Source: Deltaproteobacteria bacterium
Lineage (GTDB): Bacteria > Myxococcota_A > Polyangia > Polyangiales > Ga0077539
NCBI GenBank assembly: GCA_947477565.1
Contig: CANJUR010000048.1
Coordinates: 1 to 36,709 of the forward strand
Direction: 5' to 3'
DNA length: 36,709 nt
Part shown: positions 8,415 to 18,131 of the stretch, in pieces
Layout: each line of letters begins with the position of its first letter
Position numbering within the stretch: position 1 is the first letter of the stretch
Made by a program: the position numbers and the translations under genes
Notes under the pieces: model-generated
Seen by the model: only the letters and a program-made list of their open reading frames with translations
Told to the model about the DNA's origin: nothing
The model's database searches: none

Positions 8415-11400
8415 TCAGATCCCCAGGTCGCCCTGGCCTTCGTTGCTCGCCTTCTTCCCCCGCTTCGCCCCCTTGGCCTTCCCGCCCGCGGCTGCCCCCG
8501 CCGCCGCGCTCGCGGTCTTCTCCTCCGCGGCCCGCTGTGCATTCAGCGCGAAGAGCCGATCGATCACCTCATCCTCGAAGCGCGCCACCGCTACCCGCTC
8601 CGCGTCCGTCCCCGGTGTCCCATACGGCGGAACCACCAGATCGTCCCACCCGTACGCCGCGAGCACCGCGCGGTCCATCTCTTCGTGGAGCCGCCGCAGC
8701 GCGATCACCCGCCCGTCCTGGCAGCGCGGGTCCTTGAGCTGGTTGTACGTCTGCGTGAGCCCCTGCTGCGTGTCGACCATGTACGCCGCGCGCGCCGTGT
8801 AGAGCCGCTCGCCGACGTCCTCCAGCGTGGGGATCACCGCCCGCGGATCCGCCTGGGGGAAGGGGAACGTCTCGAAGCAATCACTTGCCGCATATCGAAG
8901 AGTGCTTCCCATCGTCGACGACACAGCTCGCGCCAATATCTCGTGTGTCGATGACTGAAGGCATGTGAAGCAGGACCAGGATTCAAGCAAGAAGACATAG
9001 ATCGTGTCGGAGAACACCCGATCGACTGGCTGAAGCGAGAAAGCGAGATGCTTTGTAATGCGCGCGGTTACAATGCAGCGCTGCAGCTGGCGGAGTTCAA
9101 TCATCTTCTCGTGGCGAGGAGCAAAGAACTGCCACCACCGCATCTTTGACGCGGCTGCGCTGGCCTGATCGTCACGGAGCTGATCGCGCTCAGGCTTCAC
9201 TCTGGCAGCGACAATATCGAAGAGATCAGGCCAGTTCCTGGCTTCGACCTCATCCATTTGGCCGAAGTTGATGACATACCTATCGAAGGACTGATCGGGT
9301 TGGGTGTTGATTTCTTCGCCACCCAGGTACGGGGCAATCACCTCCTTGTTCGCGTTGCTGCGGGCCAAGAGATTCTCTCGTTCGTCAGCAGTAATGATAA
9401 AGCCAGATCCCTGAATGACACATCCCTGGAACGCGATGCCGTGGTTCGCCGCGAGGCGAATCAAGTCATTTCGCTCGATGCTGGGTGAGAGGCGTGAGCC
9501 GATCATTGCGACTCGTGCACCATCGAGACGGACTGCTTCGGCGGCGTCGCGAGCACTCCCCTTTGCTATATGCACAACCGAGACGATCACTGCTGCATCG
9601 CCGGGCCACGGAAGTGAGGTGATTGCCTCGTAAATCTTGTGTCCTGATCGTACGAGCGGGGCGAGGCCAGAGTCCCGTGTGTCACCCTCTGAGATGGTCT
9701 TGGTGGCGATCAGTCCCAACGTCCCGTTGTCACCGAGGAGCGCTGAGGTCCGTACGAAGAAGTGGGCGCATAGGTCGGCTTTTGCGCTCGTTGCACCGAG
9801 AACGCTCGTCAGCCATGCGATGTAACTATTACCCTCGAACGACGATACCTTCAGCCCACCCATGAACGGCGGATTTCCCACGAACGCGTCCATCCAGGCG
9901 ACCCGATTGACGCGATCGCCGTCGAGCGGGTCCGCCCGTTCGCCATAGAACACCTCGGGAAACTCCACCCACCAGTGAAACGCCGGAACCCGCTCCCGCA
10001 GCGCCGCCTGCATCGCGAGCAGCTCCGCAGGCGGCGCCTCGCGGCTCTCCAGCCAGTTCACCACGAGGTCACGCCGCCGGACGCGCTCGGCCTCCCGGGC
10101 CTTGTCCTTGTCCGCCGCGAAGAACGCCCCCACCACGAGGTCGGCGATCAACCGAACATCCTGCAAGGCGTCATTGGCGTCCCAGAGCAGGCGCTCCTTC
10201 TCGCGGGTGTCGTCCTTCGCCGCGAGCCCGAGAATCCCCTGCCGCGCGTCGAGAGCCTCGTGCAGGGCCGTGTCGATGACGTCCCGCGCCAGCTCCATCT
10301 GCGCCCCCGGCTTCCAGTGGAACGAGCGGATCTGCTCGACATCCAGGCCCACCAGCGAGTCGCCGTGCCGCAGGGCGTGGTCGACGAAGGTGAAGGGCTC
10401 GTCCTTGGCCAGCGTGACCAGCCACAACGACAGGCGCGCGAGGCTCACCGCCAGGGGGTTCTTGTCGACGCCGTAGAGGCACCGCTGCGCCACCAGCCGC
10501 CGCGCATGGAGCACCACGTCGCCGTGCGTGCTGGCCACGAGGTCGAGCCGCCCCTCGCGCGTCCACGCCGCCACGACCTGGTCGCCGAGGAAGCGACACG
10601 CCTCCACTAGAAATGCCCCGCTCCCCATCGCGGGGTCACACACCTTCAAGTCGAGCAGTCGCTCCGAGGCGGGCGTCGGGCCCATCGCCGCGAGCAGCGG
10701 TTCGAGCGTACGCCGTACGATGGGCGCCGTGAGCGACGCCGGGGTGTAGTGCGAGCTCGTGCGCCGACGCTCCGCCCCCGGCTGGATCACGAGCTGCCCC
10801 GCGACGCCGTTCACGCTCCCTTTCACGCGCAGGCCGTCGAGGGCCGCGAGCACCTCCGCCTCGGTGCTGGCTGCCCGCAAGGCCTCGGCGATCTTCGCCA
10901 CGGCGCTCTTGGCGAGCGCGGCGTTCTCGGCCACCCACTGCGCCCGCTGGGCGGGGGCGGGCGTGAGCACTTCGGCGGAGGTGATCCAGATGCGGGCGCC
11001 CTTGCCGCCCTTCACGCAGAGGGCGGGGCCGGCGAGGCGCACGACGTGATAGCCCATGAGGGCCTCGTAGACGGCGCCGATCTGCTCGACGTCGAGTGCC
11101 CGGTACGAGAGCCGCTGGCCCTGGAAGAGCAGCAGCCGTTCGAGCACCCGGAACACGGTCTCGTCGTCGAGCGTCGGCACCAACAGGCGTCCCTGCGTGT
11201 CGGGGTCGTCGATGGGCGCAGCACCGGCCGGTCCCCAGCCTTCGAGGAAGGGGAAGCGGTGGGGGTCGAAGAGCTCGCCGCGGCGCGCTGGCATCACGAG
11301 CGCGCCGTGCTCCAGCCCGAGGAACACCGCACGAAACAGCGCTACGAGCCTTGGCCACGCGCCGAAGCGCCGCGCCATGGAGTCGGGGAACTCCCCCTGG

Positions 11401-12392
11401 TCGCGCTGGAGCTGATCGAAGAGTCCCAGTACGGAGAGGTGCTCGGCGTACGCCGGATGCTCGATGGGGAGCAGGGCGCGATCCTCGGCATAGAGCACGA
11501 AGACGAGGCGCAGGAGCAGGGTGAGCAGGCCCTTATAGAGATGGTCGTCGTCGCGGGCGAGTGCGTCGTCGAGGTGCCCGCGCCCGTCGCGCTCTGCGGC
11601 GGCGACGAAGCCCGCGAGCAGGACGCGGAGCGCGTCGAGCATCTGGTCGGCGAGCTCGTTGGTGACGTTGGCCTGCCGGGTGCGCGAGTCGCGAAGAAGC
11701 GCGGGGAGCTGGTGCTCGGGCGCGACGCCGAAGAAGCGCTCGGCCGAGAGCAGCATCACGAAGGCGTCGAAGATCGCGCGGCCCGAGACGGAAGCCATGT
11801 CCTCGACGCGGAAGTCGATGTGCCCCGAAGACTCGCCGTGGGGTGCGTAGACCAGGCGGACGAGAGTACGGTTGGTGAGCACGCCGATGGGCACGCGGCA
11901 GGCGCGCAGCAGCCGGTCAAACTTGGCGGCGGGCGGGTACTCCCAGGGGCCCGTGGTGGTCTCCGGGCGGTCGAGAGGCAGGCCCGGCGGGAGGTCCCAG
12001 AGGAGGGCGACGTAACGGGCGCCGGAGCGCGACGCGGGGGTGCTGTCGTCGGCAGCGGGGGTGGCAGCGGCGTCGGCAGCGAGGTGACGGAGCGCGAGGG
12101 TGGGGCGGAGGGTCTGGTGGCCCTCAGGGACGTAGAGCGCGAGGTCGACCGGGAGCGCGGCGTCGGCGTCGTAGAGATCGGGTGTCCAATCGAGGACGGC
12201 GGCGAGGAAGGCCGGGAGGTCGGCGACGGCGTGATCGGGGGAGAGGTCGGCGAGAAGTTGCTGACGAGCGAGGGGCTGACGGCGCGAGCATTGGGCGTCG
12301 GCCAGCACCGGCACGGACACGACGAGGCCTTCGACGGGCTGGACGAGCCCGAGCCACTCAGCATGAAAGCGAGATTCGGGCTCAGAGAGCAC
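8415..12392 (-). CDS. drmMI: DISARM adenine methylase DrmMI
   Basis: A 1325-residue N6-adenine DNA methyltransferase of the large type IIG-like kind that marks class 1 DISARM. The SAM-binding motif I CDPAMGSGAF is at 585-594, a GVDKNP acidic-loop region at 641-646, and the catalytic NPPF at 840-843. The first 550 residues are a large helical N-terminal region without recognisable nuclease residues. From about residue 845 to 1170 (roughly 9860 down to 8880) the base composition drops clearly and the flanking GC bias at third positions weakens. This is just where the target-recognition part should lie. The GTG start at 12390-12392 is five bases after the preceding stop. The C-terminus is an alanine/lysine-rich tail. 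It should methylate host DNA so that DISARM spares it. Confidence 0.88.
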   Translation of the reverse strand: MLSEPESRFHAEWLGLVQPVEGLVVSVPVLADAQCSRRQPLARQQLLADLSPDHAVADLPAFLAAVLDWTPDLYDADAALPVDLALYVPEGHQTLRPTLALRHLAADAAATPAADDSTPASRSGARYVALLWDLPPGLPLDRPETTTGPWEYPPAAKFDRLLRACRVPIGVLTNRTLVRLVYAPHGESSGHIDFRVEDMASVSGRAIFDAFVMLLSAERFFGVAPEHQLPALLRDSRTRQANVTNELADQMLDALRVLLAGFVAAAERDGRGHLDDALARDDDHLYKGLLTLLLRLVFVLYAEDRALLPIEHPAYAEHLSVLGLFDQLQRDQGEFPDSMARRFGAWPRLVALFRAVFLGLEHGALVMPARRGELFDPHRFPFLEGWGPAGAAPIDDPDTQGRLLVPTLDDETVFRVLERLLLFQGQRLSYRALDVEQIGAVYEALMGYHVVRLAGPALCVKGGKGARIWITSAEVLTPAPAQRAQWVAENAALAKSAVAKIAEALRAASTEAEVLAALDGLRVKGSVNGVAGQLVIQPGAERRRTSSHYTPASLTAPIVRRTLEPLLAAMGPTPASERLLDLKVCDPAMGSGAFLVEACRFLGDQVVAAWTREGRLDLVASTHGDVVLHARRLVAQRCLYGVDKNPLAVSLARLSLWLVTLAKDEPFTFVDHALRHGDSLVGLDVEQIRSFHWKPGAQMELARDVIDTALHEALDARQGILGLAAKDDTREKERLLWDANDALQDVRLIADLVVGAFFAADKDKAREAERVRRRDLVVNWLESREAPPAELLAMQAALRERVPAFHWWVEFPEVFYGERADPLDGDRVNRVAWMDAFVGNPPFMGGLKVSSFEGNSYIAWLTSVLGATSAKADLCAHFFVRTSALLGDNGTLGLIATKTISEGDTRDSGLAPLVRSGHKIYEAITSLPWPGDAAVIVSVVHIAKGSARDAAEAVRLDGARVAMIGSRLSPSIERNDLIRLAANHGIAFQGCVIQGSGFIITADERENLLARSNANKEVIAPYLGGEEINTQPDQSFDRYVINFGQMDEVEARNWPDLFDIVAARVKPERDQLRDDQASAAASKMRWWQFFAPRHEKMIELRQLQRCIVTARITKHLAFSLQPVDRVFSDTIYVFLLESWSCFTCLQSSTHEILARAVSSTMGSTLRYAASDCFETFPFPQADPRAVIPTLEDVGERLYTARAAYMVDTQQGLTQTYNQLKDPRCQDGRVIALRRLHEEMDRAVLAAYGWDDLVVPPYGTPGTDAERVAVARFEDEVIDRLFALNAQRAAEEKTASAAAGAAAGGKAKGAKRGKKASNEGQGDLGI

Positions 12393-12397
12393 GTCGA

Positions 12398-13951
12398 TCA
12401 GGCGCCCTTGCCTGTGACAGCTTTGGCGTCGGATAGCCCATAACTGACTTTGTGATTCGCCATGAACTCCTCAGACCGCCTCGAAAGCGAGGGGATGCGG
12501 CACGTCTCATCCATTTTTCGAGAGAGGAAGGCTTCCCATTCGTAGCCAGCTTGGGGAGGCAAGGCAGCCTTCTCTTCGATAAGAGAGTCAAGCCCGACGC
12601 TCATGCTCAGGCCAATTGAAAGCATATCTTCAAGCTCTGAGACATCCAACACCTGAGCCGGATGCGCGAGAAAGCTCGACAGTGTTGGTGCGAGAGACGA
12701 CTGTGGCTCGATTGCAGAGCGTCTAAAGTCCGGATGATTCGCCGAGGGAATATGCCGGAAAGTCACGACAATTCCATACAATTTCTTTTCGCCGATCGGT
12801 TCAAAGAGCCCTCCGATCACGCTTCTCTGAATAAGCTGGATCGTACTGGCGATCTGATCGAAGGCACTGCCGATCTTGGATATCGCATTGCTGTTCTCAA
12901 TCGCAGACACCGACGGCAGCGACGCCGTGTAGCCCACGGCCTTGCACTCGATAAAGACGATGGCGTTGGGCAACTCGACCGCATAGTCGCAGACCGATTC
13001 GTTGGTGAGTCGCTGCATCTCAGCTTCGGGAACAAACTTCGCTTCAGTAAGACACTCACGAAGGATCTCACCTACATAGCGCTCGAAGACGAGGCCGAAT
13101 TCCGCCCCAAAGTCCTTACTAATACGCGTTCGACCAATATCGAATATGCCCTCCATCGCCCCTCGAAGGAGCCACGGGTAGTGGAGAGCAAAGAACCGCC
13201 CGTCGCTCAGGCGGACTAGCGGTTTCTGAAGGAACACGCTCGGGATATGTAGATCGTAGATGATACGGTTGTCCTTGCGCGACTCACGATGTACCTCCTT
13301 GATCCCGTCTATACTATCGGATAACTCATCCAAGATCGGAACCAGAGCCCGCTGAAGCGTTTGATCACTGATCGTAGAGAACTGACTCGGCGTGAGCACG
13401 GAAGTCCCTGTGCCACTTGCCTGCGCAAACACGGCAAAACCGATGAGTTGCCAGGATCGAATTGAAAACCCGAAGACTTTTGTCAGGTAGGCGTCGGTTC
13501 GAGGAAGGTCGCTCGCGCTGTCCGTAAACAGCCGCAGCGAGCGCGCGAGATCATGCATCCGATATCCCTGCTGCAAGACAAGCTGCTGACGATAAATCGA
13601 GAAAAAGAAGATATCAATCCTACGAATATCCTCTAACGTGTACGCAGACGCACAATCATCGTTCGACATGTAGTAATTCATTAGACCCGCTAAGATGTTT
13701 TCGCGAATATGGGTCTTGTAGCGCGGAACATACGAGGCACAGTTTATCTCTGCGGCGTGAACCAAGAAGTGCGGGGGAAATCGACGTGCTTCTGAAACGT
13801 GGCGAAGAGATCGCTCAAGCTGGCTCGCGATCAACGGCAAAAACTGTTCAGGATCAAAATGACGAAGCTTGCCCTGCAAGCCGTCGTGAAATCGCCGCAT
13901 GGCAGAAGCAGCAACAAACGGAGAACCTGAATTGGGCTTTGAGTTAGCCAT
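12398..13951 (-). CDS. Putative PD-(D/E)XK nuclease in the DISARM locus
   Basis: A 517-residue protein of no family I can name. Residues about 281-340 look like a PD-(D/E)XK nuclease core: a helix with FGAEFGLVFERYV, then an aspartate in CDYAV (D322), a strand FIECK carrying E335 and K337, and a following helix. The first 270 residues are helical and may recognise a partner or DNA. The start is the ATG at 13949-13951 with GGGTG upstream; a GTG three codons earlier is possible. The GC content is clearly lower than in drmD and drmMI and codon choice is more relaxed, suggesting a separate origin. It lies 5 bases before drmMI and 30 bases after the HNH-like gene, hence is probably cotranscribed. 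Nuclease activity is inferred from the motif alone. Confidence 0.7.
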   Translation of the reverse strand: MANSKPNSGSPFVAASAMRRFHDGLQGKLRHFDPEQFLPLIASQLERSLRHVSEARRFPPHFLVHAAEINCASYVPRYKTHIRENILAGLMNYYMSNDDCASAYTLEDIRRIDIFFFSIYRQQLVLQQGYRMHDLARSLRLFTDSASDLPRTDAYLTKVFGFSIRSWQLIGFAVFAQASGTGTSVLTPSQFSTISDQTLQRALVPILDELSDSIDGIKEVHRESRKDNRIIYDLHIPSVFLQKPLVRLSDGRFFALHYPWLLRGAMEGIFDIGRTRISKDFGAEFGLVFERYVGEILRECLTEAKFVPEAEMQRLTNESVCDYAVELPNAIVFIECKAVGYTASLPSVSAIENSNAISKIGSAFDQIASTIQLIQRSVIGGLFEPIGEKKLYGIVVTFRHIPSANHPDFRRSAIEPQSSLAPTLSSFLAHPAQVLDVSELEDMLSIGLSMSVGLDSLIEEKAALPPQAGYEWEAFLSRKMDETCRIPSLSRRSEEFMANHKVSYGLSDAKAVTGKGA

Positions 13952-13981
13952 TTTAATCACCCACTGACATCTCTATCGACC

Positions 13982-14653
13982 CTACGGCTTTAGCGTGAAG
14001 CTGCGCGGAATGGCGATGGCCTCAAATGAGTCGTAGATTGCAAAGTAGTAAATGGGAGGCTCGATATCGATCACTTGCTCGACCGTGAATGCAAGAGGAT
14101 TTTCGAATCCGTCGACCAACTTCCACTTGTCCTCGGGAATTTGCGCCATGCTGGAGAGCAGGGTCGCCCAAACAGGCTGTAGGTCGGGATCGTCTGACTT
14201 TAGCGTGGGAAATACAATATTGTACGAAGCGTGGGAGGGAAGGGCAGTCTTCGTACTGTGGAAGTAGACGCCCCGAATCACCTTCTCGAACACAGATATG
14301 AATCTTGAGACGTCTACACGCAGGGTACCAAGAACGGAATTCGGGTCTCGCTGGTAGTTCTGTGCGAGCAGCTTCACCAGCCCCCTGCCATTGGATGCCA
14401 TCCTCTGGAGTTTCTTGATTTGAACTTGCCCGGCCTCATTGTTGCCATGGGTCGACCAGAGCACTCCCGCGACGTACTCGTCATCCTTACTGACACTCTC
14501 GTTATGGAGAGTGCATGAGGGTACAGTGACGAGATTCTTTCTGAGATCGACCAGCGGGGCAGCATCCTTCGACTCAGGGAAAATAGCTTTGGGCGGCACG
14601 TGTTCAACTGACGAGGCCGCTGCACCACAGTAATAGCAGGTCTTTTGGGTCAT
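13982..14653 (-). CDS. HNH-like zinc-binding protein in the DISARM locus
   Basis: A 223-residue protein whose first 60 residues fit an HNH/treble-clef nuclease: C6 and C9 (CYYC), EHVPP with H18 at the expected catalytic place, then PSCTLHN (C47, H50, N51) followed by SKDDEY. In relatives I recall, the second metal pair is Cys-Cys; here it is Cys-His. The remaining 160 residues are unassigned. The ATG at 14651-14653 lies four bases beyond the drmD stop and has GAGGTG as a ribosome site. It is lower in GC than drmD. It could be a nicking or cutting accessory for DISARM, or one half of a nested two-gene system with the next gene. Confidence 0.75.
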   Translation of the reverse strand: MTQKTCYYCGAAASSVEHVPPKAIFPESKDAAPLVDLRKNLVTVPSCTLHNESVSKDDEYVAGVLWSTHGNNEAGQVQIKKLQRMASNGRGLVKLLAQNYQRDPNSVLGTLRVDVSRFISVFEKVIRGVYFHSTKTALPSHASYNIVFPTLKSDDPDLQPVWATLLSSMAQIPEDKWKLVDGFENPLAFTVEQVIDIEPPIYYFAIYDSFEAIAIPRSFTLKP

Positions 14654-14657
14654 CTAC

Positions 14658-17600
14658 TCACCTCGTCCCCGGCCAGAGATACACCATCCCCACCGGTTCC
14701 AACTTCCTCGTCGCCACACGATACAGCCCCGGCAGCTCCGCTGGCTCCGTCTCGATCTCCTTCGCCAACCGTTCGAGCCGCCGCTCCATCCACTTGCGGT
14801 CCTGCTCCCACTGCTCCTTCTGCGCGGCCTCGCCCTCGGTGAACAGCGTCAGCTGCGTCCCCCGCAGCTCCTTCGCGATCGCCGCCCGCTGGGTCTCCAG
14901 GATGCCCGCCAGCGCCGTCGCCTCCGCCTGCCCGCGCCGCTCCAGCATCGCCGCCGCGTCGTGCGCCACCGCGTCGGCCTCATGCTCGATGTGCGACCAC
15001 AGCGCCGCGAAGTCCCCCGGCGCCGCCGCCAACAGCCTCTCCTGCACACGCGGCTCGACTGCATCCAGCGTGGGCGACTCCGACAGCAGCGACTCCAGCC
15101 GCTCCAGCGCCTTGCGGTCAGCCTCCTCGGCGAAGGGCCGCAGGTGGTTGCCCGCACCGGTCTCATTCCATGGCGCGGCGACGCTCACGAGCTGATCGTG
15201 CAGCCGCGTCGCCCCTGCCCCGAAGAGCGACAGCCGCCCGAAGGCAATGACCCGCGCGATGCCGTCGCGGGGGTTCTTCACCACGGTCACCCGCGAGAGG
15301 TCGTGCGCCGACCAGCCCTGCGCGCGGAAGCGCCCGAGGATGCGCTGCACGATGGGGTGCGACAGGTGCAGGTGCGCGACGCCGGAGTTCATGCGCTCGG
15401 GCGGCTCGAAGCACACCGGCAGCAGCGGTCGCCTGCGCCACTCCCACGGGGCCTCCTCCTTCGCGCGCGGCGGCCGCACCGTGTCGAGCGTTGTCTGCCA
15501 GCTTTCGGGCATCGTCGGCAGGGACCACAGCGCCAGCTTCGGCTCGGCCTTCACGCTGGAAGCGACCGCGAGGTTGCCCGCCCCTGCGAGCTCGCAGCCC
15601 ACGTTGATCGCGTCGCGCAGCAGCCCCGGGTCGAACACCATCCCCTTGCTCGACTCGTTGAGCAGCCGCCCTGCCTCGTCGATGTCGCGCTTCAACCGAT
15701 CCATCGTCACGCGGTCGGTGTCGAGCTCACGCTTCGCCGTCTCCCCGCCCACGCCCAGCGCCATGGCGGCATCCACGCGCGCGTCCGAGCTCGCGTCGAT
15801 CCCGTGCTCCATGGCTTCGGTGATGCGCGTCATCACCACCGCCGACAGCGACCCGAGCTCGTCCTCGATGCGCCCGACCTTGATGACAAGGTTGCTCAGC
15901 ACCATGTCTTCGGCGCGCTGCGGGAGCACGAAGTAGTGGCAGCGCACCTCCGCAGCGGGCTGAAGGGTGCGGTCGATGCGCCCGTTGCGCTGCTCCATGC
16001 GCGCGGGGTTCCACGGCACGTCGATGTGGAACAGGTCGGCGCAGTGCCCCTGGAGGTTGACGCCCTCGCGCGCAGCGTCCGTCGCCACCAGGATGCGCAC
16101 CGGGTGCTCGTCGGGCGCGCTGTTGAACGCCCGCTGCACAGCCTCCCGCGACTCCTCGCTCATGCCGCCATGAAACTGCATCACCCGCTCGCGCCCGCCC
16201 GCCGTGTGCTCTGCGGCGGCGGTGAGCAGGTTCACCAGCCACCGCTTGGTGTCGCCGTACTCGGTGAAGAGCAGCACCCGCCGGTCGCTCCACGCGGCCT
16301 TCTTCGCGCGGGTGTCGCCGAGGCCCGCGCACTGGTGCTCGCGCATCCAATGCAACAGCGACAGGAACTTCCCGTCCGGCGCATGCCGGTGCGCCTCGGC
16401 GATCGCGAGCATCTCGTCGAGCAGCGCCCGCGCCCGCCCCGTCGCCGCCGGGAGAGCACGCGAGCGGCTTTCATCGGCGGCGCCGTCGAGCTCCTCGCGG
16501 GTGTCGTCGTCGAGATCTTCTTCATCGTCGACGGTGGCGTTGGCGACGATCGCACCGCCGCGACCGAGGCTGCGGGCGTGGAGCTGGAGCGTGCGCGCGA
16601 AGGCCTCGACGCTGGAGAGCAGGCGCTTCTGGAGATTGACGAAGACGAGCCGTCCAGGGCCCTTCGCCGGGCGCACGAGGGCGGTGTACTCGGCGAGCAG
16701 GTGCGAGAGCTCGACCTCGACGGCGCGCGGGCTCGGGCCGAGGGCCACGGTCTCGCCGCGATCGTCGCGCTGCCACCACTGGCCGTCGCGGTGTTCGAGG
16801 GCGAGCTCGACCACGCGGCGGTCGGGGAAGCTCCCGCTGCCGAGGGTGCGCAGGTCCTTCTTGAGGCGGCGCACCATGACGGCATCGCGGGCCTCCGGCG
16901 TCACCGGAATGCCGCGCGTGAAGCGCTGCGGGTCGAGGATCTCCAGCAGCGCGGAGAAGCTGTTGGAGTGCCCGTTGTGGGGCGTCGCGGAGAGGAAGAG
17001 CCGATGCTCGAAGCGCGGCGCGACGTCGCGAATGAGCTTGGTGACGCGAGAGTCGATCGCGTAACGAGAGGTCGTGGCAGGCGCGGCGGTGTGGGCTTCG
17101 TCCAGGATTAGCAGCGACCTGCGGGCGCGCTCTCCGAGGTGTGCCTGGAGCGGGTCGCGGTACTCGGGGCGGCGCAGCGTCTGGTAGCTGATGATGAAGC
17201 GGTTGTGGGTGGTCCAGGGGTTCACGCCGAAGCCGCGCTCCTGGCGGCGGCGGGCGACGAAGCGGCGGTCGTAGATCTCGAACTGCAGGCCGAACTTCTT
17301 CTGCATCTCGCCCTGCCACTGGAGCGTGACGGACGCCGGGCAGACGATGAGCACCTGCTCGACGCGCTGCCGGAGGAGGAGTTCTTGAAGGACGAGGCCC
17401 GCCTCGATGGTCTTGCCGAGCCCCACGTCGTCGGCGATGAACAGGTTGGCGCGCGGCATCTCCAGCGCCCGCTTGAGCGGCGTGAGCTGGTGATTCATCA
17501 GCTGGATGCCCGCGCGGAAGGGCGCCTGGAAGAGGCGGGCGTCGGTCGCGGTGACGGCGTTCCAGCGGAGAGCGTGCAGGTAGGCAGCGAAGTGACGCGG

Positions 17601-18131
17601 CGGGTCGAGGCGCGCGACAGCGCCGAGGCCGTGGGTCTCGGGTGCGAGCACGCGGGCGCCGAGTTCGAGCTCCCAAAAGATGTCGAGCGGACGGCCCTGC
17701 GCGTCGTCGTCGAGGCAGACCATCGCCACGCGGGTGGACTCGCCGGGGCGGGTGGCCGGGTCGACATCGGAGACGAGGTACTGGCGGTGACGGGCGTGGA
17801 CGATGTCGCCCTTGTGCGGCAGCGCGCCAGGCAGGCGGCGCGAGCGCGCCGGAGCGAGGGCGTCGGCGGTGGTGCCGAGGATGCGCGCGGCGAGCTCGGC
17901 GCGGGCGCGAGCTCGGTCGTCGAGAGAGAGGGCGCGGCAGATGGCGCGGAGCTCATCGCGGCCAAGGCGCCCGACGAGGTCGGCGAGCGGCGGCAGTGAC
18001 GGCAGCAGCGCGTCGAGCTGGGCGTCCTTGGTGAGCGTGTCGGGGGCGACGACACCGAGCTCGCGGCCGAGGTCCGCGAGGCGGAGTTTCGGCAGGGCCG
18101 AGAGCACCAGGCGCGGACTCGGAGACGTCAC
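14658..18131 (-). CDS. drmD: DISARM SNF2-type helicase DrmD
   Basis: A 1157-residue SNF2-family (HepA/RapA-like) ATPase, the marker of class 1 DISARM. Motifs: DDVGLGKT Walker A at 234-241, DEAH at 344-347, SATPHNG at 381-387, TDAAREGVNLQ at 684-694 and QRNGRIDR at 714-721. An acidic insertion (about 533-552, many D and E) separates the two motor lobes. The open frame reaches 18443, but upstream residues look non-coding. I chose the GTG at 18129-18131, with GGGAG eight bases before it; another GTG five codons earlier is possible. It is the first gene of the minus-strand operon and diverges from the 308-residue gene. It probably acts as the DNA-remodelling motor recruited to invading DNA. Confidence 0.9.
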   Translation of the reverse strand: MTSPSPRLVLSALPKLRLADLGRELGVVAPDTLTKDAQLDALLPSLPPLADLVGRLGRDELRAICRALSLDDRARARAELAARILGTTADALAPARSRRLPGALPHKGDIVHARHRQYLVSDVDPATRPGESTRVAMVCLDDDAQGRPLDIFWELELGARVLAPETHGLGAVARLDPPRHFAAYLHALRWNAVTATDARLFQAPFRAGIQLMNHQLTPLKRALEMPRANLFIADDVGLGKTIEAGLVLQELLLRQRVEQVLIVCPASVTLQWQGEMQKKFGLQFEIYDRRFVARRRQERGFGVNPWTTHNRFIISYQTLRRPEYRDPLQAHLGERARRSLLILDEAHTAAPATTSRYAIDSRVTKLIRDVAPRFEHRLFLSATPHNGHSNSFSALLEILDPQRFTRGIPVTPEARDAVMVRRLKKDLRTLGSGSFPDRRVVELALEHRDGQWWQRDDRGETVALGPSPRAVEVELSHLLAEYTALVRPAKGPGRLVFVNLQKRLLSSVEAFARTLQLHARSLGRGGAIVANATVDDEEDLDDDTREELDGAADESRSRALPAATGRARALLDEMLAIAEAHRHAPDGKFLSLLHWMREHQCAGLGDTRAKKAAWSDRRVLLFTEYGDTKRWLVNLLTAAAEHTAGGRERVMQFHGGMSEESREAVQRAFNSAPDEHPVRILVATDAAREGVNLQGHCADLFHIDVPWNPARMEQRNGRIDRTLQPAAEVRCHYFVLPQRAEDMVLSNLVIKVGRIEDELGSLSAVVMTRITEAMEHGIDASSDARVDAAMALGVGGETAKRELDTDRVTMDRLKRDIDEAGRLLNESSKGMVFDPGLLRDAINVGCELAGAGNLAVASSVKAEPKLALWSLPTMPESWQTTLDTVRPPRAKEEAPWEWRRRPLLPVCFEPPERMNSGVAHLHLSHPIVQRILGRFRAQGWSAHDLSRVTVVKNPRDGIARVIAFGRLSLFGAGATRLHDQLVSVAAPWNETGAGNHLRPFAEEADRKALERLESLLSESPTLDAVEPRVQERLLAAAPGDFAALWSHIEHEADAVAHDAAAMLERRGQAEATALAGILETQRAAIAKELRGTQLTLFTEGEAAQKEQWEQDRKWMERRLERLAKEIETEPAELPGLYRVATRKLEPVGMVYLWPGTR

